A stretch of DNA of 64,000 nucleotides from Winogradskyella sp. (GTDB taxonomy: Bacteria; Bacteroidota; Bacteroidia; Flavobacteriales; Flavobacteriaceae). Shown piece by piece: positions 35,073 through 43,472 of the stretch (position 1 is its first letter; the number at the start of each line of letters is the position of its first letter). Where the stretch lies: the NCBI GenBank assembly GCA_013002225.1, contig JABDKL010000131.1:1-64000 (forward strand), in the 5' to 3' direction. Under the pieces are notes generated by a model. It had not been told where the DNA came from. It was given only the letters and a program-made list of their open reading frames with translations, and did not search any database. The translations under genes were made by a program, and so were the position numbers.

Positions 35073-36064
35073 GCTTTGTTGTAAAAATCGACTTTTACAT
35101 TGTCGTTTATACCATTTTCATAACGCATATAAGTAAAGCCTTCATGGATACAATAGGCACCAACCTCACCAGTTTTATCCATGGCAATATAGGCTATTTG
35201 AAAATCTTTATATCTATCATTTTTAGTAACAATACGATGTACAGCCTCTTCACAAGCCTCTTGTGGACTCATTCCATTACGCATTAATTCTACAATGAGA
35301 AAACTCCCTACGGTTTTCATTACTTCTTCGCCCATACCAGTTGCTACAGCACCGCCAATTTCATTGTCGATAAAAAGTCCAGAACCTATAATTGGTGAAT
35401 CACCAACACGACCTTTCATTTTATAGGACAATCCCGAGGTGGTACAGGCTCCCGCAATATCGCCATCTTTATCTATACAGAGCATACCAATAGTGTCATG
35501 ATTTTCAATATTGATAATGGGTTTGTATTCAGGAGATTGTTTCCATTCTTCCCAAGCTTTTTTTGAATCTTCGGTCAACAAATTTTCTTTTTCAAATCCT
35601 TTAGAATATCCAAATTCCTCGGCGCCTTCTCCAGCAAGCATGACATGAGGTGTATCTTCCATCACATGTTTTGCCAAAGCGGCAACATTAGCAATGTTCT
35701 CGACGCAAACTACAGCGCCACAATCTCCATTACTGTCCATAACACAGGCATCTAAGGTTACATTGCCCTCTCTATCTGGTGCGCCACCTTTACCAACGGT
35801 TGTGTTTTTTAAATTTTCTTCTTCAACCGCAACTCCAGCAATAGAAGCATCTAATGCTTTTGTGCCCTTAGATAGTTCTTCGCCAGCTCTGGCATTGGCA
35901 TTTACAAATCCCCAAGTACAAATGGCTTTAGGGACTCTATTTTTTGTTGAAGTCATAGGGTGTGATTTCTTGTTTTTATTTTCTTCGCAGTTTAATACCG
36001 AAGCACCAATTGCTAATCCGATGCTTGTTAATGACGTATTTTTTATAAATTTTCTTCTCTTCAA
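35069..36064 (-). CDS. N4-(beta-N-acetylglucosaminyl)-L-asparaginase (glycosylasparaginase)
   Basis: This Ntn-hydrolase cuts the bond between GlcNAc and asparagine in the last step of N-glycan breakdown. The precursor is cleaved in NHDTIGMLC (about residue 188-196), where the threonine becomes the N-terminal nucleophile; GRVGDSPIIGSGLFIDNE and GAVATGMGEE are substrate-pocket motifs. A twin-arginine-like start (MKRRKFIKN) leads into a lipobox ending in LNC, so it is probably a Tat-exported lipoprotein. The start codon is TTG at 36064, just after a TAA, and no upstream ATG exists. It is the last gene of the minus-strand glycan operon. Confidence 0.9.
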   Translation of the reverse strand: MKRRKFIKNTSLTSIGLAIGASVLNCEENKNKKSHPMTSTKNRVPKAICTWGFVNANARAGEELSKGTKALDASIAGVAVEEENLKNTTVGKGGAPDREGNVTLDACVMDSNGDCGAVVCVENIANVAALAKHVMEDTPHVMLAGEGAEEFGYSKGFEKENLLTEDSKKAWEEWKQSPEYKPIINIENHDTIGMLCIDKDGDIAGACTTSGLSYKMKGRVGDSPIIGSGLFIDNEIGGAVATGMGEEVMKTVGSFLIVELMRNGMSPQEACEEAVHRIVTKNDRYKDFQIAYIAMDKTGEVGAYCIHEGFTYMRYENGINDNVKVDFYNKA

Positions 36065-36074
36065 AGCTTAGTGA

Positions 36075-37745
36075 TTAGTATTCCACACCTTGTTTGTCCA
36101 AAACAGTTTTGGTCCTAAATGCGTAAAACAATAAATATCCGAAACAAGCTACAGCCATCCAATATGAAGATTGAATGGTAAATACATCTGCTAACTTTCC
36201 TTGTACAGGTGGAATAATGGCGCCGCCTAAGATCATCATAATCAAAAATGCTGAACCTTGTGAGGTGTATTTCCCAAGTCCAGCAATACTTAAAGTAAAA
36301 ATACAAGGCCACATTATAGAGCAGAACAACCCACCAGATAAAAAGGCAAACAAGGCTACATTACCGGTAGAAAACAAACCGACGAGCATTCCTAAAATAC
36401 CGAAAAGGCTAAATATTTTGAGGGTGTTAACGGGATTATCTTTTGCCAAAAAGAATCCAAAAACCTGTATGGCAATACAAATTGCGAAAAATATAATTTC
36501 ATTAGTTGTAAAACTATACTTAATGGAATTTACTAAAATAATTACTCCAAAAGCAACGTATGGCACTATAATCAACAGGATTCTTTTTAAGCCTTTACTT
36601 GGGTTAAATACGGTAATAGCACCAACCCACCGCCCAATCATTAATCCACCCCAATATAAGGAAATGTAAGAGCCAAGTTCAGAATCATTTAAAACAGGAA
36701 GCCCTAGTGCATTTAAGTCAGTTCCTTCAAAAGGCTGTTTTAACAATTCTCCTAAATTACTTCCAATAGTAACTTCTACACCAACGTAGGTAAAAATTGC
36801 CAGCATGCCTAAAACGAGTTGTGGATATTTCATTGCTCCCCACCCAATGGCATTTATTTTTGCTTTTGAATTTGCAAAAAACACGGATGCCACCACAGCA
36901 AATAGGGCCACAAATAATAATATTAATCTTATGTTTTCTACCTCCTCCGTAGCCGTTTCTAAATCGGCATAGGTGTAAAAAATATAGCCAAAGCAAGCGA
37001 CTATAATTAATGTTAGGACAATTAATAAATTTCGTGCTTTATTTGCAGGCTCAAATGCAGTTTTAGATTTAAGTGCAGGCAATTTTTTTGAAAAGTGAAA
37101 TAATGCAGCTGCAGCTAAAAATAAGATTCCAACGCCTAAGTAGAGTTTTTGAACTGTGATTAAGGTAATCTCGTTATTGTTAATCATTTGGGCCAGTTCA
37201 TCTGTACTCCAGGATGCTGCACCAAAGATTACTAAACTTACTACGACTGGACCGATGGTTGTTCCAAAAGAATTGATACCACCCGCTAAATTTAAACGAT
37301 GAGAGCCTGTTTTTGGGTCACCTAGCGCAACAGCGAAAGGATTGGCGGCGGTCTGCTGCAATGAAAATCCTAAGGCCACAATAAAGAAAGCTATGAGCAC
37401 TAAGTAGAAAACAGCCGTTTGTCCTTGTTCTGCTCCAGAGGTTACAGGATACATAATAAAGGCGCCAATAGCAGATAACAATAATCCATATACAATACCG
37501 TTTTTGTAGCCCCAATTGTTTAAGATATCACGCTCAATTAGACTGGACAGAATAAAAAGTAAAAGTGCACCAATATAGTAAGCGCCATAAAAGGCAAAAT
37601 CCACAAGTTGTGACTGAAATTGATCTATGTTAAAGTAGGTTTTACAAAAGGGAATAAAAACGCTGTTTGATGCTGCTATAAATCCCCAGAAAAAGAAGAC
37701 AGTACAAAGGGTTGTTAATGCAGATTTGTTGTTTTGATTACTCAT
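36075..37745 (-). CDS. FucP-type sugar MFS transporter
   Basis: A proton-coupled transporter of the FucP/NagP group for hexoses or GlcNAc in the inner membrane. The N-terminal half begins [22 protein letters not shown] and contains [16 protein letters not shown] (about 130-145), a family hallmark. The protein has 556 residues against about 430 for ordinary FucP, because it has extra helices and loops near the middle (about 215-290), as in the longer Bacteroidota forms. Neighbouring genes for a GH92 mannosidase and a glycosylasparaginase suggest that it imports released mannose or GlcNAc. It lies ten bases upstream of the glycosylasparaginase gene, so the two are co-transcribed. Confidence 0.9.
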   Translation of the reverse strand: MSNQNNKSALTTLCTVFFFWGFIAASNSVFIPFCKTYFNIDQFQSQLVDFAFYGAYYIGALLLFILSSLIERDILNNWGYKNGIVYGLLLSAIGAFIMYPVTSGAEQGQTAVFYLVLIAFFIVALGFSLQQTAANPFAVALGDPKTGSHRLNLAGGINSFGTTIGPVVVSLVIFGAASWSTDELAQMINNNEITLITVQKLYLGVGILFLAAAALFHFSKKLPALKSKTAFEPANKARNLLIVLTLIIVACFGYIFYTYADLETATEEVENIRLILLFVALFAVVASVFFANSKAKINAIGWGAMKYPQLVLGMLAIFTYVGVEVTIGSNLGELLKQPFEGTDLNALGLPVLNDSELGSYISLYWGGLMIGRWVGAITVFNPSKGLKRILLIIVPYVAFGVIILVNSIKYSFTTNEIIFFAICIAIQVFGFFLAKDNPVNTLKIFSLFGILGMLVGLFSTGNVALFAFLSGGLFCSIMWPCIFTLSIAGLGKYTSQGSAFLIMMILGGAIIPPVQGKLADVFTIQSSYWMAVACFGYLLFYAFRTKTVLDKQGVEY

Positions 37746-37755
37746 TTTTAAATGG

Positions 37756-38121
37756 TTAGTTAGTTTTTAATTCTTGACCAAACTGTATACGATAGCCATT
37801 GTTATCATATATTGCAAATTCTCGCATACCGTATTCAAAATTTTCTAATGGATAACTAATATCAACTTTTTCTTTTAGAATTTGCCAGATAACATCGATA
37901 TCGTCAACGTAAATGTATAAGCCGCCAGTAAAAACAGGCTTAGGGAATTTATCTGTATTAAAACGAGACGTTAGCATGATGTCAACTTCATCCTTTTGAA
38001 GAAAAGCCCAATGGTTACCTTCTCTATTAACACATTCAAAATCGAGAAAAGATTCATAAAAATGTATTGATTCGTCCATATTTTGAACTTCTAAGGTCGG
38101 TACTAATGCGTTAAATGCCAT
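37756..38121 (-). CDS. VOC-family protein (glyoxalase/bleomycin resistance fold)
   Basis: The 121-residue protein has the two-repeat vicinal-oxygen-chelate pattern: [23 protein letters not shown] at the start, and a second half with [19 protein letters not shown] and [20 protein letters not shown]. Possible metal ligands are the N-terminal residues near MDESIHFY and the glutamate in REFAI/QFGQE, but they are not certain. It sits between the GH92 and transporter genes with 2- and 10-base gaps, so it is part of the operon. Its activity is unknown; an aldehyde-detoxifying or carbohydrate-derived substrate is possible. Confidence 0.85.
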   Translation of the reverse strand: MAFNALVPTLEVQNMDESIHFYESFLDFECVNREGNHWAFLQKDEVDIMLTSRFNTDKFPKPVFTGGLYIYVDDIDVIWQILKEKVDISYPLENFEYGMREFAIYDNNGYRIQFGQELKTN

Positions 38122-38123
38122 AA

Positions 38124-41072
38124 TTAATATATAGAAATTTCATCCACAAAAATCCAGCTGCGCCCATCCATGGGATAACCTAAGTGCCATTCCGGAAGTT
38201 CACCCAGTTTTATTGCGATTATTTTTACGTATTTATATTCCTTATTCGGAATCTCAAATTCCACAGTTTTGATTTCAATATCACTATTTTGTTCTGCTGC
38301 ATTTATTTTCTGGCTCGGTATAGGTGTGAAATTCTTATTGTCTTTTGAAACCAAACATTGCACTTCTGTTGGATAAAAAATCCAAGCGCCTTGGTCCCTT
38401 AAGAAATTAACTTTGACTGTTGAAATGGATTTTAGTGCACCCAAATCTACAGTAGCTACTAAATCTGTATTATGATAACCTTGCCAACTTCCCGTGCGAT
38501 AATTTTTAGTACTTCTTATACCATCAATAAGGGCATCGTTGCCACCAGCAGCATACTGATTGGCAAATTCGCTTTCTAAAATTATACTAAGGTTCGGGTC
38601 GATTTTATAAAAAGGAGTCGTTAAAACTGGACTTTTCAATTCGCCTTTTTCAGCATATAGCTTTAGACTTGTATTTTCATAAATCTTAAGTGGTTTTTCG
38701 TAAAGCTTAAAATCTTCATCCTTAAAAGCAAAGTAGATTTTGGCGTTTTTTTCAGAAGTATTTAAAACTGCTTGAGTAGAATCTCGAAATGTGATGTCTC
38801 CTTTTTCAATAAAAGGTGACGGCAAAATAAGATGGTTATTAATTTCAGTTTTTGGTTCGTTACCTTCTGTGCTTCCCCAAACCGCTGGATTGTTTGTCAT
38901 TGTAAACTCCAAAGTGCCACCAGTAATTATATCGTCGTGTGTAATGTAAGTAACGTTTAAGTCCTCACCATTCAATTTTACGTTCTCGACATAAATGTTG
39001 CTATCGCTTAAATTTTTTGCTGTTATATTGAATTGCTTTCCGCTCTCAAGATTAATAGTCGCTTTTTTAAACAAGGGTGTGCCGATGATATACTGATTGC
39101 TGGCAGGCGTTACTGGGTAAAAACCCATAGCACTAAGCACGTACCAAGCGCTCATTTGGCCACAATCTTCATTGCCCGAAATACCATCGGGTGCAATGGT
39201 GTATAACTCCGTTAAAATCTGATGCACTCTTTCTTGAGTTTTATATGGTTTATTGACAAAATTATATAGATAAGCCATATGATGACTTGGTTCGTTGCCA
39301 TGTGCATATTGCCCAATTAAACCTGTGATGTCCGATTGATTTCGGCCAGAGGTTTCGGTATTGGCAGAAAATAAATTATCCAACTGTGCTTCCAGTTTGT
39401 CTTTTCCTCCCAATAAATCGATAAATCCTGAAATATCCTGTGGTACATAAAAACTGTACTGCCAAGCATTGGCTTCGGTATAATTAAAGTTAACCTCGTA
39501 TGGGTCAAAAGGCGAAAACCAGGTATTTCTGAAACGTCCTCGCATAAATTTCGTTTCTGGGTCAAATACATTTTTATAATACTGCGCGCGCTGAATGTAG
39601 GTTTTGTGATCTTCGGTTTTGCCCATAGCTTTAGCCATTTGGGCAATGGTCCAATCATCATAAGCATATTCTAAGGTTTTAGAGACCGATTCACTTTCTT
39701 CGTCCACAGGAATAAAGCCATATTTTTTATAAGCTTCCAATCCGAATTTATCTCGGGTTGCAGAATGCTTCATAGCATCAAAAGCTTTTTCGGTATCGTA
39801 ATCTCTGATGTCCTTTAAATAGGCATCTGCAATGACTGGTACGGCGTGGTAACCTATCATACAATCGGTATAATTGCCTGCCAAATCCCACATGGGCATA
39901 ATACCACCTTCATCGTATTTTGCTAAAAACGTATTTATGAAATCGTTGGTTCTATCTTGTTCAATAATTGTATAAAGCGGATGTGCGGCTCTATAAGTGT
40001 CCCAAAGTGAAAACACGGAATAATAGTCAAAATCTTTGGTCTCATGAATTTCTAAATCCATGCCGCGGTAACGTCCATCAACATCTTGATATAGTTGAGG
40101 TGCCAGCATCGTGTGGTATAAAGCTGAGTAGAAGTTTACTTTCTTGTCCAAATCATCACTTTCAATCACAATTTTTTCAAGTTGCGATTCCCAAATTTGT
40201 TGGGCTTCTTTTTTAACGGTTTCAAAATCTTTGTTTAAAATTTCGGCTTCGAGGTTTTTAAGCGCACCTGCTTCATCAACAGCCGAAATGCCAGTTTTTA
40301 TTAGGATAGGTTCGTTATTAGGATTTTCAAAAAGCAAGACTGCTTTTTTACTTTCGAATTTGTAGTTTTTTGAAACAGCAGTTCCATCTTCATCATAAAC
40401 AATCGATTTTATGGGATGCGAAAATTTAATATGAAAAAATAAGCGTTGGTCTTTTGCCCATGCTGACGAGTGTCTATAACCATTAATTTCAAAATTATTT
40501 AATTTTTTCATTTTATGATCTAAAACCTTGTCGCGATGTTCTAAATCTAAAACCACATATTGATTTTCGGCTGCAGGAAATTGATACTTGTGGATTCCGC
40601 TGCGTTTTGAAACCGTTAATTCCACATCAATATTTGTAGAATCTAAATGGACTTTATAATAGCCAGGTTGTGCAGTTTCGTTATCATGTGAAAAATGGGC
40701 GCGATATCCCGACCTTCCGTTCGAGCCATTATTAAAATTTACTTCATTGGTTGGCATTAAAAGCACATCACCATAATCGCTAATTCCTGTGCCGCTTAAA
40801 TGTGTATGGGAAAACCCATAAATATAATTATCTGAATAATGATAACCAGAGCAACCGTCCCAGCCATCCAGCCGTGTGTCCGGACTTAATTGCATCATTC
40901 CAAAAGGCAGTGTTGCACCAGGATAGGTGTGGCCATGACCACCTGTACCGATAAACGGATTTACATAATGTGTAAGTGGTTGATCTATTATTGTTTCACC
41001 AAAGGTGCTTGTTTTAGTGCAATTAAAAATTAGAACGATAAGAAATAAAACAAATGCCGATCTAAATTTCAT
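38124..41072 (-). CDS. GH92 alpha-mannosidase, lipoprotein
   Basis: Family 92 enzymes are calcium-dependent exo-alpha-mannosidases that trim high-mannose N-glycans. The lipoprotein signal (residues 1-19, IFNC) shows outer-membrane attachment. The start of the mature enzyme has NPFIGTGGHGHTYPGAT, then FGMMQLSPDTRLDGWDGCSGYHYSD and GFSHTHLSGTGISDYGD. A catalytic segment includes NEDCGQMSAWYVLSAMGFYPVTP. The C-terminal 150 residues resemble a discoidin-type carbohydrate-binding module (DQGAWIFYPTEVQCLVS). At 982 residues it is longer than the usual 750-800. It heads the operon with the VOC, transporter and glycosylasparaginase genes. Confidence 0.95.
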   Translation of the reverse strand: MKFRSAFVLFLIVLIFNCTKTSTFGETIIDQPLTHYVNPFIGTGGHGHTYPGATLPFGMMQLSPDTRLDGWDGCSGYHYSDNYIYGFSHTHLSGTGISDYGDVLLMPTNEVNFNNGSNGRSGYRAHFSHDNETAQPGYYKVHLDSTNIDVELTVSKRSGIHKYQFPAAENQYVVLDLEHRDKVLDHKMKKLNNFEINGYRHSSAWAKDQRLFFHIKFSHPIKSIVYDEDGTAVSKNYKFESKKAVLLFENPNNEPILIKTGISAVDEAGALKNLEAEILNKDFETVKKEAQQIWESQLEKIVIESDDLDKKVNFYSALYHTMLAPQLYQDVDGRYRGMDLEIHETKDFDYYSVFSLWDTYRAAHPLYTIIEQDRTNDFINTFLAKYDEGGIMPMWDLAGNYTDCMIGYHAVPVIADAYLKDIRDYDTEKAFDAMKHSATRDKFGLEAYKKYGFIPVDEESESVSKTLEYAYDDWTIAQMAKAMGKTEDHKTYIQRAQYYKNVFDPETKFMRGRFRNTWFSPFDPYEVNFNYTEANAWQYSFYVPQDISGFIDLLGGKDKLEAQLDNLFSANTETSGRNQSDITGLIGQYAHGNEPSHHMAYLYNFVNKPYKTQERVHQILTELYTIAPDGISGNEDCGQMSAWYVLSAMGFYPVTPASNQYIIGTPLFKKATINLESGKQFNITAKNLSDSNIYVENVKLNGEDLNVTYITHDDIITGGTLEFTMTNNPAVWGSTEGNEPKTEINNHLILPSPFIEKGDITFRDSTQAVLNTSEKNAKIYFAFKDEDFKLYEKPLKIYENTSLKLYAEKGELKSPVLTTPFYKIDPNLSIILESEFANQYAAGGNDALIDGIRSTKNYRTGSWQGYHNTDLVATVDLGALKSISTVKVNFLRDQGAWIFYPTEVQCLVSKDNKNFTPIPSQKINAAEQNSDIEIKTVEFEIPNKEYKYVKIIAIKLGELPEWHLGYPMDGRSWIFVDEISIY

Positions 41073-41185
41073 TAGAATCTATTAAAAAATTAAAACACCT
41101 AATATACTAAATTGATTACCATCCGAGGTAAATGTTGTTTTAAAAGCATTAACAAATTGATGTGATAATTTGTAGATTCGTTTTC

Positions 41186-41193
41186 TAAATTTG
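41186..41193 (+). promoter_or_regulatory. TAnnTTTG promoter element
   Basis: TAAATTTG lies 17 bases before the ATG of the metallophosphoesterase gene at 41211. A TTTG at 41169-41172 is too close (13 bases) to be a normal -33 box, so the match rests on the -7 element alone. Confidence 0.4.
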
Positions 41194-41210
41194 CAACTTA
41201 AGATTTGTTT

Positions 41211-42437
41211 ATGACGCGTTGGGTAATTTTTATAATTATATATAGTTTATTGACTATTTATGGTTTTCAAGCCATTAAAACTATTACGAGGTATACTTGG
41301 TTTCATTACCTATTTGTCATTTTAGCAATCGTAATAGCTGGAAATTTTATAATTCAATTTTCACTTTCTTCTGAGGGTAGGGTACTTAGTCCTGCTAAAA
41401 GCTATGCTTTTGGATTTTTACTATCCTTTATGTCTTTAAACTTAGTTTTAGTGCCAATACTTTTTGGAGAAGATATAATTAGAGGTGTTCTAGGGATTTA
41501 TGATAAATTAGTCACAAAAGATACATTTTATTTACCATCACGTAGAAAATTTGTAAGTCAGATAGCACTTGGGCTAGCAGCTATACCATTTACATCTCTG
41601 CTATATGGTATGTATCGCGGAAAGTACAGGTTTAGAGTTTTAAATTATACACTTCATTTTGAAGATTTACCTGCAGCTTTTGACGGATATAGAATTACCC
41701 AAATCAGTGATATTCATTCTGGGAGTTTTGATAACAAAAAGAAAATAGAATATGCCATTGATTTGATTAATGAACAAGCATCGGACGTTTTATTATTTAC
41801 GGGTGATATGGTGAATAATAAGGCAACGGAAATGATTCCCTGGAAGTCTACTTTCGAACGATTAAAGGCAAAAGATGGTAAATTCTCCGTCTTAGGAAAT
41901 CATGATTATGGAGATTATGTAGATTGGGATACGCCAGAGGAAAAAGCTCAAAATCTTAGTGATTTAATTGATTTACAAAAAGAAATTGGATTTGATCTTT
42001 TATTAAATGAAAGCCGATATCTTGAAAAGGACGGTGAGCGATTAGCCTTAATTGGTGTAGAAAACTGGGGAAAAGGCGGCTTTAAAAAAGCAGGAGATTT
42101 AAAGAAGGCCTCAGAAAAAATTAAACCGGACGATTTTAAAATTTTAATGAGCCATGATCCAAGTCATTGGAACGAAGAGGTCGTGAAAGATAGCTATCAT
42201 TATCACTTAACACTTAGTGGTCACACTCATGGTATGCAGTTTGGAATTGAAATACCAGGTTGGATAAAATGGAGTCCTGTAAAGTGGAGGTATAAGCAAT
42301 GGGCTGGGATTTACGAATCTGTTGGTCAATACATAAATGTCAATCGAGGTTTTGGATATTTAGGTTATCCGGGACGAGTAGGTATATGGCCAGAAATAAC
42401 AGTGATAGAGCTTAAAAAAGGTAAAAAAGAAGCATAA
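41211..42437 (+). CDS. Membrane-anchored metallophosphoesterase
   Basis: Four hydrophobic segments at the N-terminus (about 1-140) are followed by a calcineurin-like phosphoesterase domain. Its metal motifs are all present: ISDIHSG, FTGDMVNNK, LGNHDYGDY, MSHDPSHW and LSGHTHGMQFG. The preceding basic helix (SRRKFVSQIALG) is typical of the YkuE-like group. The start was placed at the ATG at 41211, because the upstream TTG would add only two residues. The active site faces either side of the membrane; the substrate may be a lipid pyrophosphate such as UDP-2,3-diacylglucosamine, but this is inference. Confidence 0.9.
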   Translation: MTRWVIFIIIYSLLTIYGFQAIKTITRYTWFHYLFVILAIVIAGNFIIQFSLSSEGRVLSPAKSYAFGFLLSFMSLNLVLVPILFGEDIIRGVLGIYDKLVTKDTFYLPSRRKFVSQIALGLAAIPFTSLLYGMYRGKYRFRVLNYTLHFEDLPAAFDGYRITQISDIHSGSFDNKKKIEYAIDLINEQASDVLLFTGDMVNNKATEMIPWKSTFERLKAKDGKFSVLGNHDYGDYVDWDTPEEKAQNLSDLIDLQKEIGFDLLLNESRYLEKDGERLALIGVENWGKGGFKKAGDLKKASEKIKPDDFKILMSHDPSHWNEEVVKDSYHYHLTLSGHTHGMQFGIEIPGWIKWSPVKWRYKQWAGIYESVGQYINVNRGFGYLGYPGRVGIWPEITVIELKKGKKEA

Positions 42438-42508
42438 TTATGAACAATTGTTTATTTTTATGTTGCTCGTAATAAACGTGCTATGTGATTTTCTATATAT
42501 TTTTTATG

Positions 42509-42516
42509 TAGGTTTG
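42509..42516 (+). promoter_or_regulatory. TAnnTTTG promoter element
   Basis: TAGGTTTG lies 29 bases before the ATG of the thioredoxin-fold gene. A matching -33 box is not evident. Confidence 0.35.
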
Positions 42517-42545
42517 TAAAACACGTTTGACTAAAACAACAGCGT

Positions 42546-42842
42546 ATGTCAAAATTCGGGGAATTAATAGATGTCGATATTCCGGTACTATTAGACTTCT
42601 ATACAGAATGGAACGAACAATCCATTGCCATGCATCCTGTTCTCAGGGATGTTGCAGCTGCGCTAGGCGATAAGGCTAAAGTCATTAAAATTGATGTTGA
42701 TAAAAATAAGGATTTAGCTGAGGCTCTCAGGGTAAAAGGATTACCTACCTTGATTATTTACAAAAGTGGCGAGATGAAATGGCGCCACAGTGGTGAGCAG
42801 GATGCAAATACACTTATTGGTATTATGCAGGAGTACGTCTAA
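42546..42842 (+). CDS. Thioredoxin-fold protein lacking both active-site cysteines
   Basis: The 98-residue protein aligns along the whole length of thioredoxin: PVLLDFYTEW, AKVIKIDVDKNKDLA, and the cis-proline loop KGLPTLIIYKSGE. In the active-site position, where WCGPC is normal, the sequence reads WNEQS (residues 22-26): asparagine and serine replace the two cysteines. It cannot act as a dithiol-disulfide oxidoreductase. The fold is otherwise intact, which suggests a binding or chaperone role. The polysaccharide deacetylase gene is convergent and its stop codon directly abuts this one. Confidence 0.9.
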   Translation: MSKFGELIDVDIPVLLDFYTEWNEQSIAMHPVLRDVAAALGDKAKVIKIDVDKNKDLAEALRVKGLPTLIIYKSGEMKWRHSGEQDANTLIGIMQEYV

Positions 42843-43469
42843 CTACAAACCTTTAAAGCTATAACCTCTTTTAGAATAATACTCCAGTATTTTAGGTAAA
42901 GTATACGTTAAGTTTTTATTGGCCTTTATACTGTCGTGAAAAACGATAATGCTACCAGGTTTAGCAGCATCTACTACATTGTTATAACACATTTTTTTGC
43001 TAACAGAACTATCCCAATCGTAGGATAAAACATCCCACAAAATGATTTTATATCCCAATTTTTGAAGTTGTTTACTTTGCGACACCTTAAATTTTCCATA
43101 GGGAGGGCGAAAAAGCATTTTAATATCTGGATATAGTAACTTTTGAGTTTTGATAGTGTCTTCGATATAAAGGTCTGTAGCTGTTTTCCAGCCTTTAAGG
43201 TGATTGTATGTGTGGTTTCCAACGGAATGTCCATTATTTACAATAGACTTAAAGATTTGCTGGTGTTTTTCAATGTTTCTACCGATACAAAAAAATGTTG
43301 CTTTAGCGTTATAATTTTTCAACTGTTGTAAAACCCATTCAGTGATTTCTGGGATAGGTCCATCATCAAAGGTTAAATAGAGTTCTTTTTTACCAGTATT
43401 AACGCTCCAGACTAAATTAGGAAATAGTGATTTTACAAATCCTGGTGTTTTTGCTGGTATTATCTGCAT
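42843..43469 (-). CDS. Polysaccharide deacetylase (NodB/CE4 family)
   Basis: The 208-residue enzyme removes N- or O-acetyl groups from a polysaccharide. The NodB motifs are intact: LTFDDGP (about 31-37, catalytic base and metal aspartates), GHSVGNHTYNH with the two metal histidines (about 80-90), FRPPYG, WDVLSYDWD and IVFHDS. No signal peptide is evident, so a cytoplasmic or anchored location is likely. It is downstream of the DUF2723 gene on the minus strand with a three-base gap, so the two may work on the same glycan. Confidence 0.9.
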   Translation of the reverse strand: MQIIPAKTPGFVKSLFPNLVWSVNTGKKELYLTFDDGPIPEITEWVLQQLKNYNAKATFFCIGRNIEKHQQIFKSIVNNGHSVGNHTYNHLKGWKTATDLYIEDTIKTQKLLYPDIKMLFRPPYGKFKVSQSKQLQKLGYKIILWDVLSYDWDSSVSKKMCYNNVVDAAKPGSIIVFHDSIKANKNLTYTLPKILEYYSKRGYSFKGL

Positions 43470-43472
43470 TGA

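Noticed and set aside
36175..36669. 164-codon plus-strand frame opposite the sugar transporter
   Set aside because: It is the antisense of a well-supported transporter gene, with no family signature. It is long only because of low stop-codon density on that strand.
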